DNA of 64,000 nucleotides from Agelas oroides (lineage: Eukaryota > Porifera > Demospongiae > Agelasida > Agelasidae), in NCBI GenBank assembly GCA_949130485.1, contig OX422186.1, positions 3,637,313 through 3,701,312 on the forward strand. The letters run 5' to 3'. Below are positions 12,201-27,200 of this stretch, piece by piece. Every line of letters starts with the position of its first letter. The stretch's first letter is position 1. The notes below the pieces were generated by a model. It saw nothing but the letters and a program-made list of their open reading frames with translations. It searched no databases and was not told the origin of the DNA. Both the position numbers and the translations under genes were made by a program.

Positions 12201-15200
12201 TTGATGTTGATGGATTTCTGGAGGATGTTAGCTGTTTGCACTTATCCACTTGACAATGGAATCATGGGTGTAACTGTTGTCTAATTGGGTATGTGCATGT
12301 GTGTGTGAGTGGTTGTTCTAAGGCACTGTGGTATATACATGACTGTCTACCTGTTCTGTTGTATGACAGGGTTGTAACACTGTATGTTGTGTGTTGTCCA
12401 AGGAACAGTTTCTATAGCTGGTTATACATTGTGGGCAGGTGTGTGTAGGTTGTGTATGGTGGGTGGCAGGTACATAGGTCATAAAGAGGTAAGGCATAAC
12501 TGTGGTAAAGGAACCCTTGGAGAGTAAGAGTGTTTTTCCGGGTTCTTCCAGTACTTGTTACGGGACGCTTGCCTTTTGCTTTCTTTGTTTCGCAGATAGT
12601 TCTGCTTATCCCGCGCCCGTTTCTTGTGGACGTTACGCATACTGCGTTCCTTGTCAAATCCAGCACAAGTACGTCAACTGCTGTATGAAAGTAGCAACAT
12701 ATGCAATCGTTTGGGAATCAATCGATCTTCAAGTTCTCTACGGAAGTAGAATAACCGCAGCTGCATGCCAACTTCACGTGCTGTAGCTGTTGAACTTCTG
12801 TTGACGTAATCGCTATGAATATTCTATTCTAACAAAATGGCGTATAGCAGCAAGCATAAGCGTGGGGTTACCTGAGAATCGCCGATTAATTCGACTTCTT
12901 TTTTTGAGAACGATGAGTGGTGGGTACAATACCCAGTAATTTATGCTGATCTTTCGCGTTTGAATCGTTGTAATAGCTTCAGCCGTTGTCGTGCTATCGT
13001 GGTGAGCAAAAGAAGAAGAAGAAGAAGAAGAAGTCAGAAGATAGACGATTTGCCTTTTTTAGCGACTTGACTGTCAGGTACTTAGCGATGCTTTCCAGCA
13101 AATTTAACGATCCTGTTGCCCATGGAAGCACTCGATAATGTCTGATATGGCTCATGGAGGCCGTTGACTTATCTAACGCGGACATTTCGAGCGTGTCATT
13201 TGTGCACTTTGAATGTGGCCGCCATTTTTTTTCGGGGTCATCCCTACATATGGCGTACTACCGTACGCCATGATACAAATTCTAAAAGTCTACAGCAACA
13301 ACACAGGAATCTGGTGGTCACAGAAGGTTTAACATTTGCAGTTTAAGCATAGAATTCCACTGCTACTCTGAGTACAAGGCCAGTACACTTGAACTTCCCA
13401 AATCATTTTTCAATTATTATGTTCAGAACCCAGAAAAATCAAGATTGAGACAACACAATGTTACACACACATAACAGATACCATCATTACTAGGTATGCT
13501 ACCCAGTTGTGACCTTAAGTTGGATCAGATTCATCATAAAATCCTGCAAATGAGCCCTGAAAGTTGCCTTGGCTAGCTAGATATGTGTATAGCTGGTTTT
13601 TCTAGAATTGGCTCCAGACTTCATCAAACTCTGCAACTAATGAAGACAGTACACCTGCTGAGAGACACATGTAGAAAGAGCACAAAGGAAGACAGCTGCA
13701 CATCTGTTTCAAAAACACGTTGAAAATGACAGTTGAAGACTCTTTTGGCAGTATTGATGGGAAATATACTGATAATCTTTTTTGCAGCTGAAGGTGTTTT
13801 TGGTGCAAAATCCTTACGTAACTGCCAGTATTTTGGACTGAAGATTGTGGTAGATATATGTTAATGTCATTTAGAAAGATCACTTACACAGATTCTGGGG
13901 CAGTGCTTTGTTGTTATATTGACATGAGAGTTTGGTCAATGTACATAACAGCAATGCACTGCCATCCCCAATCCACAAAGGGATCTAACATGAGGATAAG
14001 TGTATTTGGCTTCATTCTAGCCTTGTTCCCAAGCTCTCCCCAAGAGTGAACGAAAAATCGAAAGGAAAGGGTAGACCCAGGTAAAATTTATCTAGTGGTG
14101 GGACGAATGTTGAAACATTCGGAAGTTCATTCGCTTCATCGAACCTTCGAACGTACAGTTATGGTTTCGAACCAGTGACCACACCTACATCGCGCCCATC
14201 AATTTCATTGGCGGTTGCGAGCAATTGCACAACGGCGCCACGTGTAGGTAGTCAGAATGGCGACTAGCAGCGGTAGTAGCGCTAGTGGCACCAGTAACGC
14301 TAGTAGCGCTAGTAGTACAGAAAGATCCGATGTTTGGAAGCATTTTGACAAGACTGGCACCAAGAATGTCACTTGCAGGCTATGTGCCAAACAACTGGCA
14401 TACCACGGAGGTACAACGAATCTTCGAGATCACCTCACTCGTGTCCACATGGACAAGTATAAGCCTGCCAAGAGGACAGACGATCAACCGTCACTGGAGA
14501 CCTTCGTGTGGAAGTGCTCTGACGCTAGAGCGAAGTTAATCAACGAGCTAATCGTTGATGTAGTGACAATGGACATAAGACCACTTGCCATCGTCGATGG
14601 AGAAGGGATGCGTCGTTTATTGCTGTACCTGGAACCTGGCTACCGTCTTCCATCACGCAAGCATATTAGTAGACTTCTAAGGAAGAAACACGAGAAAGCA
14701 ATAGCCATTTTGAAAGGCAAGTTAACCCAGGATGCCATCGCTGTCTGGCTCACAAGCGACATGTGGACCAGCAATACGATGGAGGCTTACATGCCCGTCA
14801 CAGCTCATTTTATCACACCTGCTTGGGAAATGCAGAGCTGCGTATTGATGACTAAGCCTTTTCCAGAGCGCCACACTGGCCAAAACATCGCCGACAGCAT
14901 TGAGCAAGTTGTCAGAAGTTTTGGCATCAACACGGCAAAGGTCAAAGCTGTAGTGCACGACACAGTAGCGAACGCGGAGCTTGCTGGTGATCTCATGTCT
15001 CTGTCTCTTGACTGGGAGAACGCTGAGTGTGCAGCCCACAAACTGCAGTTGGCAGTCAACGAGGGACTCCAAATTCCCGCCATTGCTCGTGCTATTGCAG
15101 CTGGACGAAAGTTAGTGGGTCACTTCAAACACAGTACCCTTGCTACAGCAGAGTTAAAGGTGCGACAGGAGCGAATGGATGTTCCCCAAAAGAAACTGAA

Positions 15201-18200
15201 GCAGGACTCTCCTACCCGATGGAACAGCACCTTCTATATGGACGAGCGTCTGCTTGCAAACAGGTGGCCAATATCTGCTGTTCTGTCAGTAACAAAGAGG
15301 CAGGATAGAGCACTTGACCGTCGCAATAAGCAGTGGGAATTGTTACAAGAGCTGGTGAAGCCGCTGCAACTTCTGGAGACAGCAACTGTCTTCCTCAGCA
15401 AAGAGACTGATGTATCAGGCTCTTGTGTCTATCCCATCATACATGGCCTAATAACAAACCTTGAGGCAACTGACGAAGACCTGCCTGTGATCAGGCATTT
15501 CAAGGTGACAGTGGTGGCAGCATTAAGACCTCGTTGGTCTTTTGACAGTATTGATTTGATGAGTTCACCAGCATTTCTTTCTGTACTAGACCCTCGCTTC
15601 AAAGCCCTCAAGTTTCTATCTGATCCTGAGAAAGAATCCATGAAACCCCACTTGGTGCAGCTGGCTAGTGAATAGGATGAGACAGAAGAGGAGAAGAATG
15701 AGTGTGTTCCTCCAGCAACCAAGAAAAAGAAGACAGCTTTGGACTTACTGTTAGGCCCAGAAGAAGCTCAGTGTGAGGAAGAGCAAGGAGCTGCAGTAGA
15801 AGAGGTAACACGGTACTTTGCAGAAAAGCCAGTCGCTAGAGAGACAAAACCGCTTGTTTGGTGGAAGATGAACTGCTATCGCTTTCCAAGACTAGCTAAG
15901 CTAGCATGAATTAAACTGTGTATCCCAGCAACATCCACCCCATCAGAGAGACTGTTTTCAAAGGCAGGTCAGATAATCAACAAGAGGAGAAGCTTACTCA
16001 AGCCTAAAAATGTGGATGCCATTCTGTTTTTGAACAGTAACTACAAATATTTGTGTCTTTGATTTGTGTATTGGTAGTGCCTGCTGGCTGACAAGTATTG
16101 TGTCTTTGATTTGTAACAATTCTTTGATTTGTGTATTGGTAGTGACTGGGGATGGACCATTGTGGTTATTTATCACATTACCACATTTTGTGCTAAGTGT
16201 GCTTGCAAAGATAATAGATCTTTAGTGTAAACTGTAACCATAGATACTAGAGGCTGTGTAAAGAATGTATTCGAAAACTTCGGTGGAAGCTGTCAAAGGT
16301 TCGAAGTGGGGAAATCCCCATTCGTCCCACCACTATTTATCACGTGAGAAATGTCATAGGTAAAGAGAACTTAATTACATGTGGGCGAACGAATGAACTC
16401 GCCCACGCTTTACGGACAAAATATATTCGTTCAGTCGTAAAAGCTTAATGGTCGACAGAACAGGACTAGATGCCATTACGCTACATTACCTGGCAGTATG
16501 GCAAGCTATATGGTAAGTATACACAGACCCATACATTCAAACATCATGCTAACTTGCTCGCTTACTTGGTAGACTGATTGCTGCACATCCCGGAGAATGG
16601 CTTCCAAGGCAATATTAAACTACAAGGTGGCCCTTTCCTAGGCTTTGCTCAAGCTTTCTCTGCCTTCTTGTTTGAGAGTATGGCCAGAATGGGCTCCTAA
16701 CAAACACAGCTATGTGTACTGTCGATTGCACAACTAAGTGGATTGGCACATTGACAATCTGCCTACACTCAATTAAGTCCTCTCTACTTTCTCTCTACCC
16801 TCTACGTCACTCACATGATAAGTTATTTGCTCTTCTGTACTGCAAGCGACAGAAAGCTGGGTGGGGCCTAGGAACGAGGCTAGCTTCATTCCAGAAACTG
16901 TAATTTCTTGGCTTCAGTCATTACGCACAAAATTGGATTATCACAAATAAATTGTGACCACAGCTTACATAGAATTAGTAAAATTCCTGGAGTCGATGTA
17001 CAATGGATGTATTGACAGAAGATATAATTATAATGATTCTGTGAATGACCAATGAACTCTTTTTAGCATTCCACCTGTTCATAATTTGGATTGCACTTTT
17101 GTAAGGTAAGTGTGCGTGTGTGGCTTCATTCTAGAAAATGTAAATTTTTGGCTTCAGTCATTATCCACCAAATGATTAGCATAAATAAACTATGACTGGT
17201 TTATGAAAATTCCTGGAATTAACATAAGATGGATTGTATATAACATTAATGATGTACAACTTTAAGCATTCCATGTTCAACAGAATTCAAGTAACAAGCT
17301 TGTGAGTGAATGTAAAAGTGGTTTCAGTTTACCAAATAACAGACTAATCTCTAATTTACTTACTTCCGAGATATATTGATGTTGTAGGTCGATGTCTGAT
17401 CAATCTGCACAGAAACTAGTGATGTTTCTCTGGCCCTCTTTGCATGTAAGAGTCTACAGAAAGCAGTAGTACCAAACTGTAAACAAATCTTCATACTGAA
17501 ACCATTTTCATTTTCCTATACATTAGTTTATTTTAGTTCACTTCTCTGCTGAGTCACTATGTGCATTCTGATTTTGATTTCATTTTTCCATGAGTTTCAC
17601 TATGTAAGTTGTAATTCTGAAGCAATAATTGAAATCCTAAGCATTATTAACACAATTATATAAGAAAATATAAACATTAGAAACGTAAAAAAAAATGTAG
17701 GGATGGCACACCAAAAAGTATGCAAACAAAAAAGTGAAGGTAAATATAAATTATCCAAGCATCTCTTTTACACTAGAGTCACAACAGTAGTGTAAAAAGA
17801 TGTAGGGATAGCACTTTGTATATTTACCTTCACTTTTATATCATCCCTACTTTGCTAGCACACTTTTTGGTGTGCCATCCCTACATTTATTTTCTTGTTC
17901 TCTACTGTTAATCTCAGTCACAGTTAGACCTAACCTAAGATTTCTTTCAATAACCCTAGAATTTGAAACAGCATTGACAGTTTAGTAGTGGTTTCAGGCA
18001 TGTAATATACCAGCTGGAATCCGATGAAGGGCTAACACTCTCTGTATCAGATTTCGAAAACTTTGTGAAGCTGATTTCCTGATTTTCAATCACATGGCAA
18101 CTTACCAGCACAGACAATTGTACCGACAGAGCATAAAAACTGACCATCCTGGTGTTACCAGAGCTGTATTTTTTTAGTGTAGCTATAAGTAAGCAACTGA

Positions 18201-21200
18201 ATGCAGCACCTTACCTACTTCATGTCCATGAGCCATTCCCATAACTACGGGAAGAGATTGTGCCAGCCGTGCTTACTGGTCAATGCATGATTTCGCATGT
18301 GCACAAGTCTCATTCCCAAACCAATGATAGCGATGTCAGTGTCTCCAGAAGTATGCCAGTTTTCTTCTACAGAGGCAATATCTCCCCATTGCTACAATGT
18401 ATCTGCATCAACTTGAGTACAGAGATTTCTTAGAGGCTTGGGTACATTTGCATTTACTAATTTCTGCCTTAGTCAAGAATACATGCACTTGTTCTTCATA
18501 TTTCATCCTTTTTCTGCGCATGGTAATAACAGATTTTGTACTCCTGCTCACAATGACTTGACAATGCGCAACTATTTTGCCTACCACACTAGTTGCCTAA
18601 GGGGACAGTGCAGGTTTCTGATTGCAACTTTGATCCAACTCCCACAGAAATGCTACTATTTACAACCGAAACGTCATTGTTTAAAGCATTTATCAAGCCA
18701 GACTAACTTTCACAGCGACGCATTGGACTTGCCGTCGCTTGTGGAACGGGTAGCGAATTTCTATCTGACACACCCTTTCGGACTTAGTCTCTGCACGATG
18801 TGCCTTGCTATCGAACTCTTGAACCTTGAGCTAGCGGGAATGACAGCAACGTTCCTACTAGCAGCTAAACATGGCTAAAGCTACCAAAACTCGTGAAATC
18901 TTTTGCAAATGTAAGAGAAACGTCCAAAAATGTCATCAAAATATACAAAATAACCCTGCATGCATTGCACAACACTCATACTAGTGTATATACATATATT
19001 TACAACATGCTAGTAAATAGTCTCACAAGCCACAAAGAGAGTAAGGGTCTGGTCACGCTGCAACTGACAAGTTGTCTCCAAAAAAATGATTATTTACTGT
19101 GCCTGTATTTACTAATCCATGGCAATAACTAAAAACAGAGCATGGATCTGATTGGTTGCAGCAACATTCTACTGTAGTGACAATTCGATTGTTGGAGCAT
19201 GACTAGATCCTTACCCATTTTGCAAATGGTGGGCTGTCAAAAACTAACTACTAACATAAGGAGGACAGTATTGGCAAATAAATGCTACGTCCTTGTCTGA
19301 CTTTGCAAATCAGCCACCGGCTTGATTGTAGTAGCAATGGCTTTGTGAATGATGCACAATTCCTGTGTTCACAACTTCACATCTTCAGAATGACTTTAAG
19401 AAGAAAAGACAATTTTCTTGTCTAATTGTGCATGTGTGCCTCCAAGGGTTAAGTAGAAAAGGACAGCAATTTGGTGTGCCAGTAGAAACTTTCACAGGTG
19501 CATATCAGCAAAATAAACGCATGCTTTTCACAGTGAAGTGGTCATTTGGAGGAGACTTTTTCATCATCTTTGGATCACTTTACAGAGTGGGGCAGTCTGG
19601 GAGATTTTTCTGCCAAGGTAGATATTTCATGTGCTAAAAATCTCCCAGCCTTTGTCATTACATGCTGGCCTTGTGTACAAACTGACTATTCACTGAACAG
19701 TCGAGTAGCTCTGCCTCCAATATTGTAATAATAGTTTGGAAAACAATGACAAAGGCCTAAGACATCTTCCTCACTACTGCAGGAGCTATAAAAACACATC
19801 GAGCATACATACTTCTAGGGAAGTGTGCACACTTTGCAACAGGTATTTGACAGTGTATTATTTGAAATCTGGTTAGGTGAACTATCTAATTGCTTTCCAG
19901 TGGGACACGGCTTGTATTCACAGTTCACCAGACCCTTCTCTTTTGTGGAAGTGGCTGGATCTGGCTTCTGAGACCAGGAAAGACATTACAAGCTTGGGCC
20001 TCAAGATTGTTTATTGGGTTGGGATGGCCTTCTGTGTGTCTACCTTCTTTCTACCTGATGTTGCATGACATCACCACACTTGAAGAACTCTCCCATGCAG
20101 GTCTTATCCCACTGTATTTGCATATTATGCAATCAAACACTGGAGACAATGAAGGTTTGGAAATGATGCCACGTTCAGGGGGATCATTAGTCAATAAGTT
20201 AATTTTGTACAGTCATGCTATCAGGCTCTCACTTGCTCTGAGGTCAAGCTGTCAAACACCTGATGGGAAAACGTTCAAAACCACTGTCACAGCTGTGAGT
20301 AGCTACAGTAACTCTGGGAGAATCCTTGACACATAACATGACCAAAATATTACCTTTGTCAACCACTACACTAGTTCAATCATTGTGGCAGACTTAGCAT
20401 CTATTGTTCACCTTGCTTGATGCTGTATGAAAGCCTCATCTTGACTTGCAGCTCCCTAGGTTCATGGGTACAACTCCACCCACTCACGCATGCGCAGTTC
20501 GTTAGCAAAGCACATGGTGCAGAGAAATTCGCGAACGGGTACTCACTGCATGCGTAATCACGCAAAAACGACGTAGGCTATAAATTTTCTGCAAGCCACT
20601 TGCATTTCTAAGCTCATACAACCTGCCATATGGAATGCATGCTAATGATATTGATACCATTAAAATTGCCGTTTCACGCTCTTTTCAAAAATCATAGTTA
20701 TTACCATTCATTTTTTCACCTGCCACTTTGTAACAAGATTCTGCTAAGAAAATGGATTGGAAAGAAATGTCTGCCTGAAAGTTCCAGAGTTTTCAGTCTT
20801 CATTTTGAGCATGGCAAGAACATGAAACTCCAACACCAAGCCTGTTGTCCACATTAATCAGTTGGCACGGAAGTCACCCACACAGCATCAGCCATACATA
20901 GAGCAGTCAAAAAAGTGCTTGTTAGTGTCAACAGTAATGAAAATGGGATGAAAGAGTAGCTACCAGAACGTGAGAGCAAAGTTAACTGTCTAGAGACCCA
21001 GCTTAAACAAGCCACCTTTTCTTTTTGCCGTATCATAAATGATGATGATAAAATTCGCTTCTACACGGGTTTTCCATCAAGGAAACACTTTGAGTCCTGT
21101 TTTAGGAATCTTGGTCGATGTGTCAATTCATTACATTACTGGGGATCACACTATGCTGCAGACTGTCAGCGGGAATAGAAGTGTGGCCCACAACAAAAAC

Positions 21201-24200
21201 TGTCTCCAGTAGAGGAGTTTATTATGACACTGTCGCCTAAGGGTAGGGTTATTTGAAGAAGATTTAGCAGATCGATTTGGAGTACATCTCTCAACTGTCT
21301 CCCGTATTTTTATTACACAGGTAAATTTCTTGTATTTTAAATTTAAAGAAATTCCATTGTGGCCAACTTGTGCTAAGGTACAACAGCATATGCCAGAATG
21401 TTTTAGGAAGAAGTATCCTACAACAACAGCAATCATTGATGCCGCTGAGGTTAAAGTTGTGCAGCCTTCTGACCCTGCAGAGCAGCAGATGACATTTCTG
21501 GTTATAAAAACATTAAGGAATCACACCCTCTGGAGCAATTTGTTTTGTGTCTTCCCTCTACTATGGCAGTATTTCTGATAAGGAACTGACCAGACAATCA
21601 GGTCTCCTGCCTTTGCTAGGGAAGGGTGATAGTGTTATGGCGGACAAAGGGTTTGACATCAGCGACTTGCTTCTACCCCTTGATGTATCATTGAACATTC
21701 CTCCTTTTCTCCGTGGGAAGCCCCAGTTAGATGAACATGAACTAATTGACAACTAGGAGAATGGAATCTCTTAGAATTCATGTGGAGAGTGCTACCGAGT
21801 GTATAAAAAAACTTTCACTTTTTCGATAGGCCTATACCAGTAAGTCTTGTGTAGTGATAACTAACTTTTACCCTCCACTTGTTGAGTAATCAAATACTAA
21901 ATTGATAATAATGTCTGATTAAACAATGTTTACATCTTGCTGTAATACTGTATAATACAAATTACAAAACATAACTTGGTTTCATGCGAGGGGAAATAGA
22001 ATCTCAGGTAGAAGAGTGTTGTCGTAGAAGTATTGAAGTTTAGGGATGTCTTGAAGTTGCCATGCAAAATCTGGATAAATGCATTCAATTGCAATGCCTT
22101 TAAGTAGTATACACAAGGAAGTCACACCATTTAAATGTAGTGACAGCTAATTGCAGCTGTACTTGGTGGTAGTAGTTGTATTCTCTTTTCAGTTTGAAGT
22201 TTCCAGTGCAAAGGGTGCCATAAAAATCGGGATTTGTGCAGGACTGAAGGGGATGACTTTCTTTTTCCGAATAAAGGACATTTGACTTTATGGATGCCAT
22301 CTGGCTCTGCATTGCTGTCAAAGTGGACAGTGGCATCTGGAGTTGCTGCTAACCAGCCATGGTAAGGGTGGACATAGAGACCAGTCTTTGGTCCGTACAA
22401 CTCTTCCCACTTCAGCTGTTTTCACTTCCTCGTACTTTTTGCGAGCAGCTTTCCCTGTTTCCTTCCCACAAAATTGGTGCAGGCAAAAACCCAAAAGGCT
22501 TTGAGTATAGTAGAGTAAGTTAGCAATCATCGGACGACAGGTATATTCGGACACTCAAACGCGGAGGGAAAACTGCGTAAACATTCGGCGATACCACAAG
22601 ACTGTAGCTGAGGTACATGGTACCAGTCGTTAGGCCAGCGGTCCATTTCATTCAGATACAGGAAGTGCACGTAGAGCTACATTCCAGTGTGTAATTAACG
22701 CAATGAATACTTCCTGACTTTTCTACAAGCTAGCTCCAGCCAGCAATGGCAGAAACGAACCGGACTTGCGCCAGTTTGCGTAGAGGTACCTTTCTGCTGT
22801 TCCTTAATGTACTTTGTATCTCGATTTGATAATGCCTTCCAGCGTTGCGACCGTTTTTCGCGACCTCGTTGCGGGGCGAGACTCGTGATATGCTGCCGCA
22901 TATTTTAGTACATTTTTTTTTGACTACCTGAACCCTGGCGATATATATATGTACGGATAGCCCATGGATAGCTCTACAAAATATGTAAAAATCAAAAACT
23001 TCCGCTCAGGCAGTTAGCAGTTATGCGGGCTCAAAGTTGGGCTGAAATATTATGCTGCGGTTTACATAATTGGCATGTTTACTGGTGCGTTCTAACTGGG
23101 AATGCTGTACAGAGAGATGCACTGGCCACTGTGCAAGGTGAACTGAAAGGTAAAGTGATTTGAGTACCAAAAGTAAAGTAACTAACTTGGCTTGTATGCA
23201 TTCAGGGTCCCCAAGTTGGAAGACAAGCTATGTGATAGCTGATAGCTATAGTATAGCTCAGCTAGCACCCGTTAACACACGTGCTGGGTGGGATAATCAA
23301 TCAGTCAGTAGTAGCAACCTTATTTTGTATCTGCTGTGCCATAAGAAATGGTACTGCAGATCCTGGGCTGGAGCACATGGAGCTATCGCTACTTGCCAGC
23401 CCTACACAACCCCCCACCCCCCCTTTCTAAGGCAAGTTTGGGAAATAGCAATTTTGTGTTACAGTCTAACCCCGTAGGCAGCAGGGCAGTATTAGAGTGA
23501 GCTCAAAACAGTTACGCAGAGTGCATTATACTGCATAATCCAGGTTGCCTATTGCAGGTGTGTGCTACAAGCATGCTGAAGACTTGAGGGCCAGCGTTCG
23601 TATTGGACTGGTCCTCCTTTGTGTACAAGTAACGTTAAAGGCACAGTGTGACTTGCTACATGAGAGTGGGCACTGCTACTGACATTGGAGAAATTCTTTT
23701 AAAGTTCCCTCTGGGCACACCATCCAAAGATATACATGTCATCTGAAAGCTCTTCACTACTCATACAAGCCCTCAGTGATGATGTGCTGCACTAAAGATG
23801 CAGTGGTGCTCTCCAACTTCATTGGCTCTTCAGCTGCTGGCCCAGGGACATTCTAGGATTTAACTTTTTGGCTCCCCCACCTGATAATGCTAAGGCACTA
23901 ACACAAGTCATTGTCGTCACTATCATTGACAACAAGCCGTTAACAACAGTATGTTAGCATGCATATGCTATACAGTATTTATACCAGCCCTAACCATATA
24001 AATCACTGTATAGCATATGGATGCCAACGTACTGTCGTTAATGGAAATCCATTGACACCCTCCTTGTCATCTTCCTCTCTATCACTGTTGTCCTCCTCTT
24101 GCTCTTCTATATACTGGGATCTGCACTGAGTACCATTTCTTATGGCACAGCAGATGCTAAGGTTGCTTACCACTGATTGTTTATCCCACCCAGCATGTGT

Positions 24201-27200
24201 GAAACATTAATGGGTGCTAGCTGAGCTTAACTATCAGCTGCTTAGCCTCATGTTGGAATAGAGTTTAGGCGAACTGGGTGTGTGACTGAGGCATTTCAGT
24301 ACCACCCGTGCAGCACATATATAGGATTGTGGGGGCTGGTGGTTGTCCATTTGTCGTAGCTCAGTCGCAGAGCACTGGCTGCACAAGCCAGGTGTCCTGG
24401 GTTTGATTCCAGGTGACTGCTGGCCTTTTCACTTTCCTCCGCATTTCACCTCAAAAACATCTAAACTATCAGCTATCACATAGACTGTCTTCCAACTTGG
24501 GGACCCTGAATGCATACAAGCCAAGTCAGTTACTTTACTATCGGTACTCAAATCACTTCACCTTTCAGTTCACCCTGCACAGTGGCTAGTGTATCTCTCT
24601 GTACAGCATTCCCAGTTAGAACGCACCAGTAAACATGCCAATCATGTAAACCGCAGCATAATATTTCAGCCCAACTTTGAGCCCGCGTAACTGCTAACTG
24701 CCCGAGCGGAAGTTTTTGATTTTTACGTATTTTATAGAGCTATCCATGGGCTATCCGTACATATATATATCGCCAGGGTTCGGGTAGTCAAAAAAAAATG
24801 TACTAAAATATGCGGCAGCATATCACGAGTCGGGATTCACTTTGTTCACCGACTCTGAGGACAGAAGGCACATGATTACCACGTGACAGAATATGCCGAT
24901 GCGTGCATTCGCGCGCCGAACTGAAAACTTATGTGCTGGCAGTGTACAGGCTACGCATGCCAATCTGTAGGGTTTGGCTTTGCAGAATGAAGTCTACATG
25001 CAAGCTAAAACAAATGGAAATCAGAGCCAATGTAGAAGAAAAACACTAAACTCTCTGATAAAGTACAATGTAAAATATACACAAGATTCACTGAAATAAA
25101 ATCATGTTAGATGCATATCTAGCTGAAGATGAGAACAGTGATACAAGCAAGGTACTACTGTGTCTGGAAATTTGGTAGAGATCTGTGACAGTCTCGGAAA
25201 CTTGGATCTTTGTGTTTTGCATCTAAAAGAGAACAATGGGAGTAGCAAATATCACATTAACGGATTGAGAATGAATTTCCTAGCATTCAGCAATGACATA
25301 ATACGCACTGCCACACTGGCCCATGGTGATCATGTGACATTGCGCCCACATTGACTTTGAATACAAGCTACAGCTAGTGCTCTATGGACAAAGTCAATGT
25401 GGGCGCATGGATTTATCAACAAAACTGAAGCCGTCTGGCTAGTCAAAATTGCTTCTCATGCATGAACAACAGACCATTGAACTATAGCAATGTACAGGTC
25501 TAGCTTGTCAGATGGCTTCAGCACAGTTGAAAACTGAATGCACTCATCATGACTTCATTCATAGAACCACTCTTTATTGTAGCACTAATCCACAATTCTT
25601 GCCCTTGGAATGTCATCACAGCACATTAATTGCCACTGTGATGTGACATCATGTTCTCCCTCCTGTTCACAGATAAGGGTCTGGTGACTTGATGAGCTTT
25701 CGTGTGTTAAGTGCGGCCAATCAGACACATGGCTGTAAATCACTCAGCTACTTAATTTTGTCGTCTACCAGTCTTGTGCTAAAACCCAACTGACGGAGGA
25801 AAGGGTCTCGTGACAAAAGTCAGAATCCTTGTAATTTTAGATGAAGGATAAATAAATGCTTTGTGTTAAAGAATCACAAGTTTTTAGCAACACAGTTGAA
25901 GTACTTTTACTTGCTCCTGCATTATATTGCCGTTTAAAAATCTGCAGTAAGCCCAATTAGGTATTTGGCTTGTGTCAGGCTGTCAGCAGACACTTTTTGG
26001 TGAAAGGGTGGGGTTTAACTAAAGAGTTATAAGCAGGTACCAATTTTAAACTTGAGTCCTCTTTCAAACGCTAGCAAATCAACTTCTCCTCTGAGTGCAT
26101 TCCACAAACACACAAACCCTCTGAGAAGCCACCTGACCCTTCCCTGTGCATGACACTGAATGCAATCTGTGCTGTGGTTGGTTTGGTCTGGATTATGTAA
26201 TCATCAGCCAAGGCGTAAGGTTAATGACACCCACCATGGAGTTATTCAAGCTCCTTAGGGAGAAAATGGCAATCCCAACAAACTCTGTATTGTTGATAAA
26301 CAATTTGGTAGCTTCCATGTAGCTTCTTCTGATCTAAGGGGCCGTTCACAAACAGGTTTGTGCTCACGCTTAACGTCATTATGACTTTAACTCCAGACCC
26401 CCCCACCCCCCCTCAGCCTTAACGACAACTTGTCAAAACACCACAGAACAGTGAACAGCTTACTATAAAAGTGTCAAGCACATAAACCCAGCAGAGACTC
26501 CTGTCCACCCCTGATCCTGCATGGTAGATCCCAGCTGCAGTCACAACTATAGCGCCGTGCTTTGCCCACAAACAAGTTTAATAGCTCCAACAAACACGGG
26601 GTACCAGTATACTGTGGTTTAATAAGATCATAATGTCACATGCCAACCCCCCCCCCCTAAGTGTGACACAAACCTGTTTGTGAACGGACCCTAACTAAGG
26701 CCATACTTCATCCAAACATCTTCCCAAACAGCGATAAATGGAAAAATTGCTTCAATTCTGCTGACCTGTTGTCATCAAAGTTTTCATGGCCAAGATGCTT
26801 GAGCACTTCAAGCTGGGGTGTCATCATGAGTATGCAGCCTGCCAGTGGCACACATGTAACTTATAAATCACATGTGTACCACTGGCAGGCACAGATCCCA
26901 AATTTCTGCCTCGACTATCAGACTATCACTTTGCAGGGGCATTTCAGACTAGCTTTACATAAATTTCGCCCTCACCTTGCTTTTCTGTGTTTATCATGCA
27001 ATATCTCGAGAACTACTCAACGCACAAACACCGGACAAATACCAGCATGTAGCCAAGAGCCTGTAGATTCTACTGATGCTAATATGGTGGAAACTTCAAC
27101 TTGTTTGGAGCGTCCGATATCGATCGAATCGGACTGGTCCATGTTCAGCTTCGCCCTGAGTGTTCAAAGCAGCTACCGCTACCAAAATATATTGCGAATT

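Noticed and set aside
11805-12241. Open frames of 81-120 codons across the 11.45-12.13 kb MITE
   Set aside because: They run through inverted arms and G/T-biased loop on both strands; low-complexity openness explains them.
14257-15675. A host ZBED gene
   Set aside because: The gene sits between hAT TIRs with an 8-bp target duplication and continues past two stops into the dimerisation domain, so it is a transposon copy.
16560-16615. A minus-strand exon (FNIALEAILRDVQQSVYQ) with donor GTAAGC
   Set aside because: It would be phase 0, not the phase 2 of the LRR series, and no LRR pattern is present.
18438-18878. 146-codon open frame as a gene
   Set aside because: No motif, no splice context and ordinary composition for most of its length.
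21547-21756. An independent small gene on either strand
   Set aside because: It is the DDE part of the Harbinger transposase and its antisense shadow.
24330-24420. A functional tRNA gene
   Set aside because: Good A and B boxes, but flanked by a SINE tail shared with other copies and without acceptor-stem pairing.
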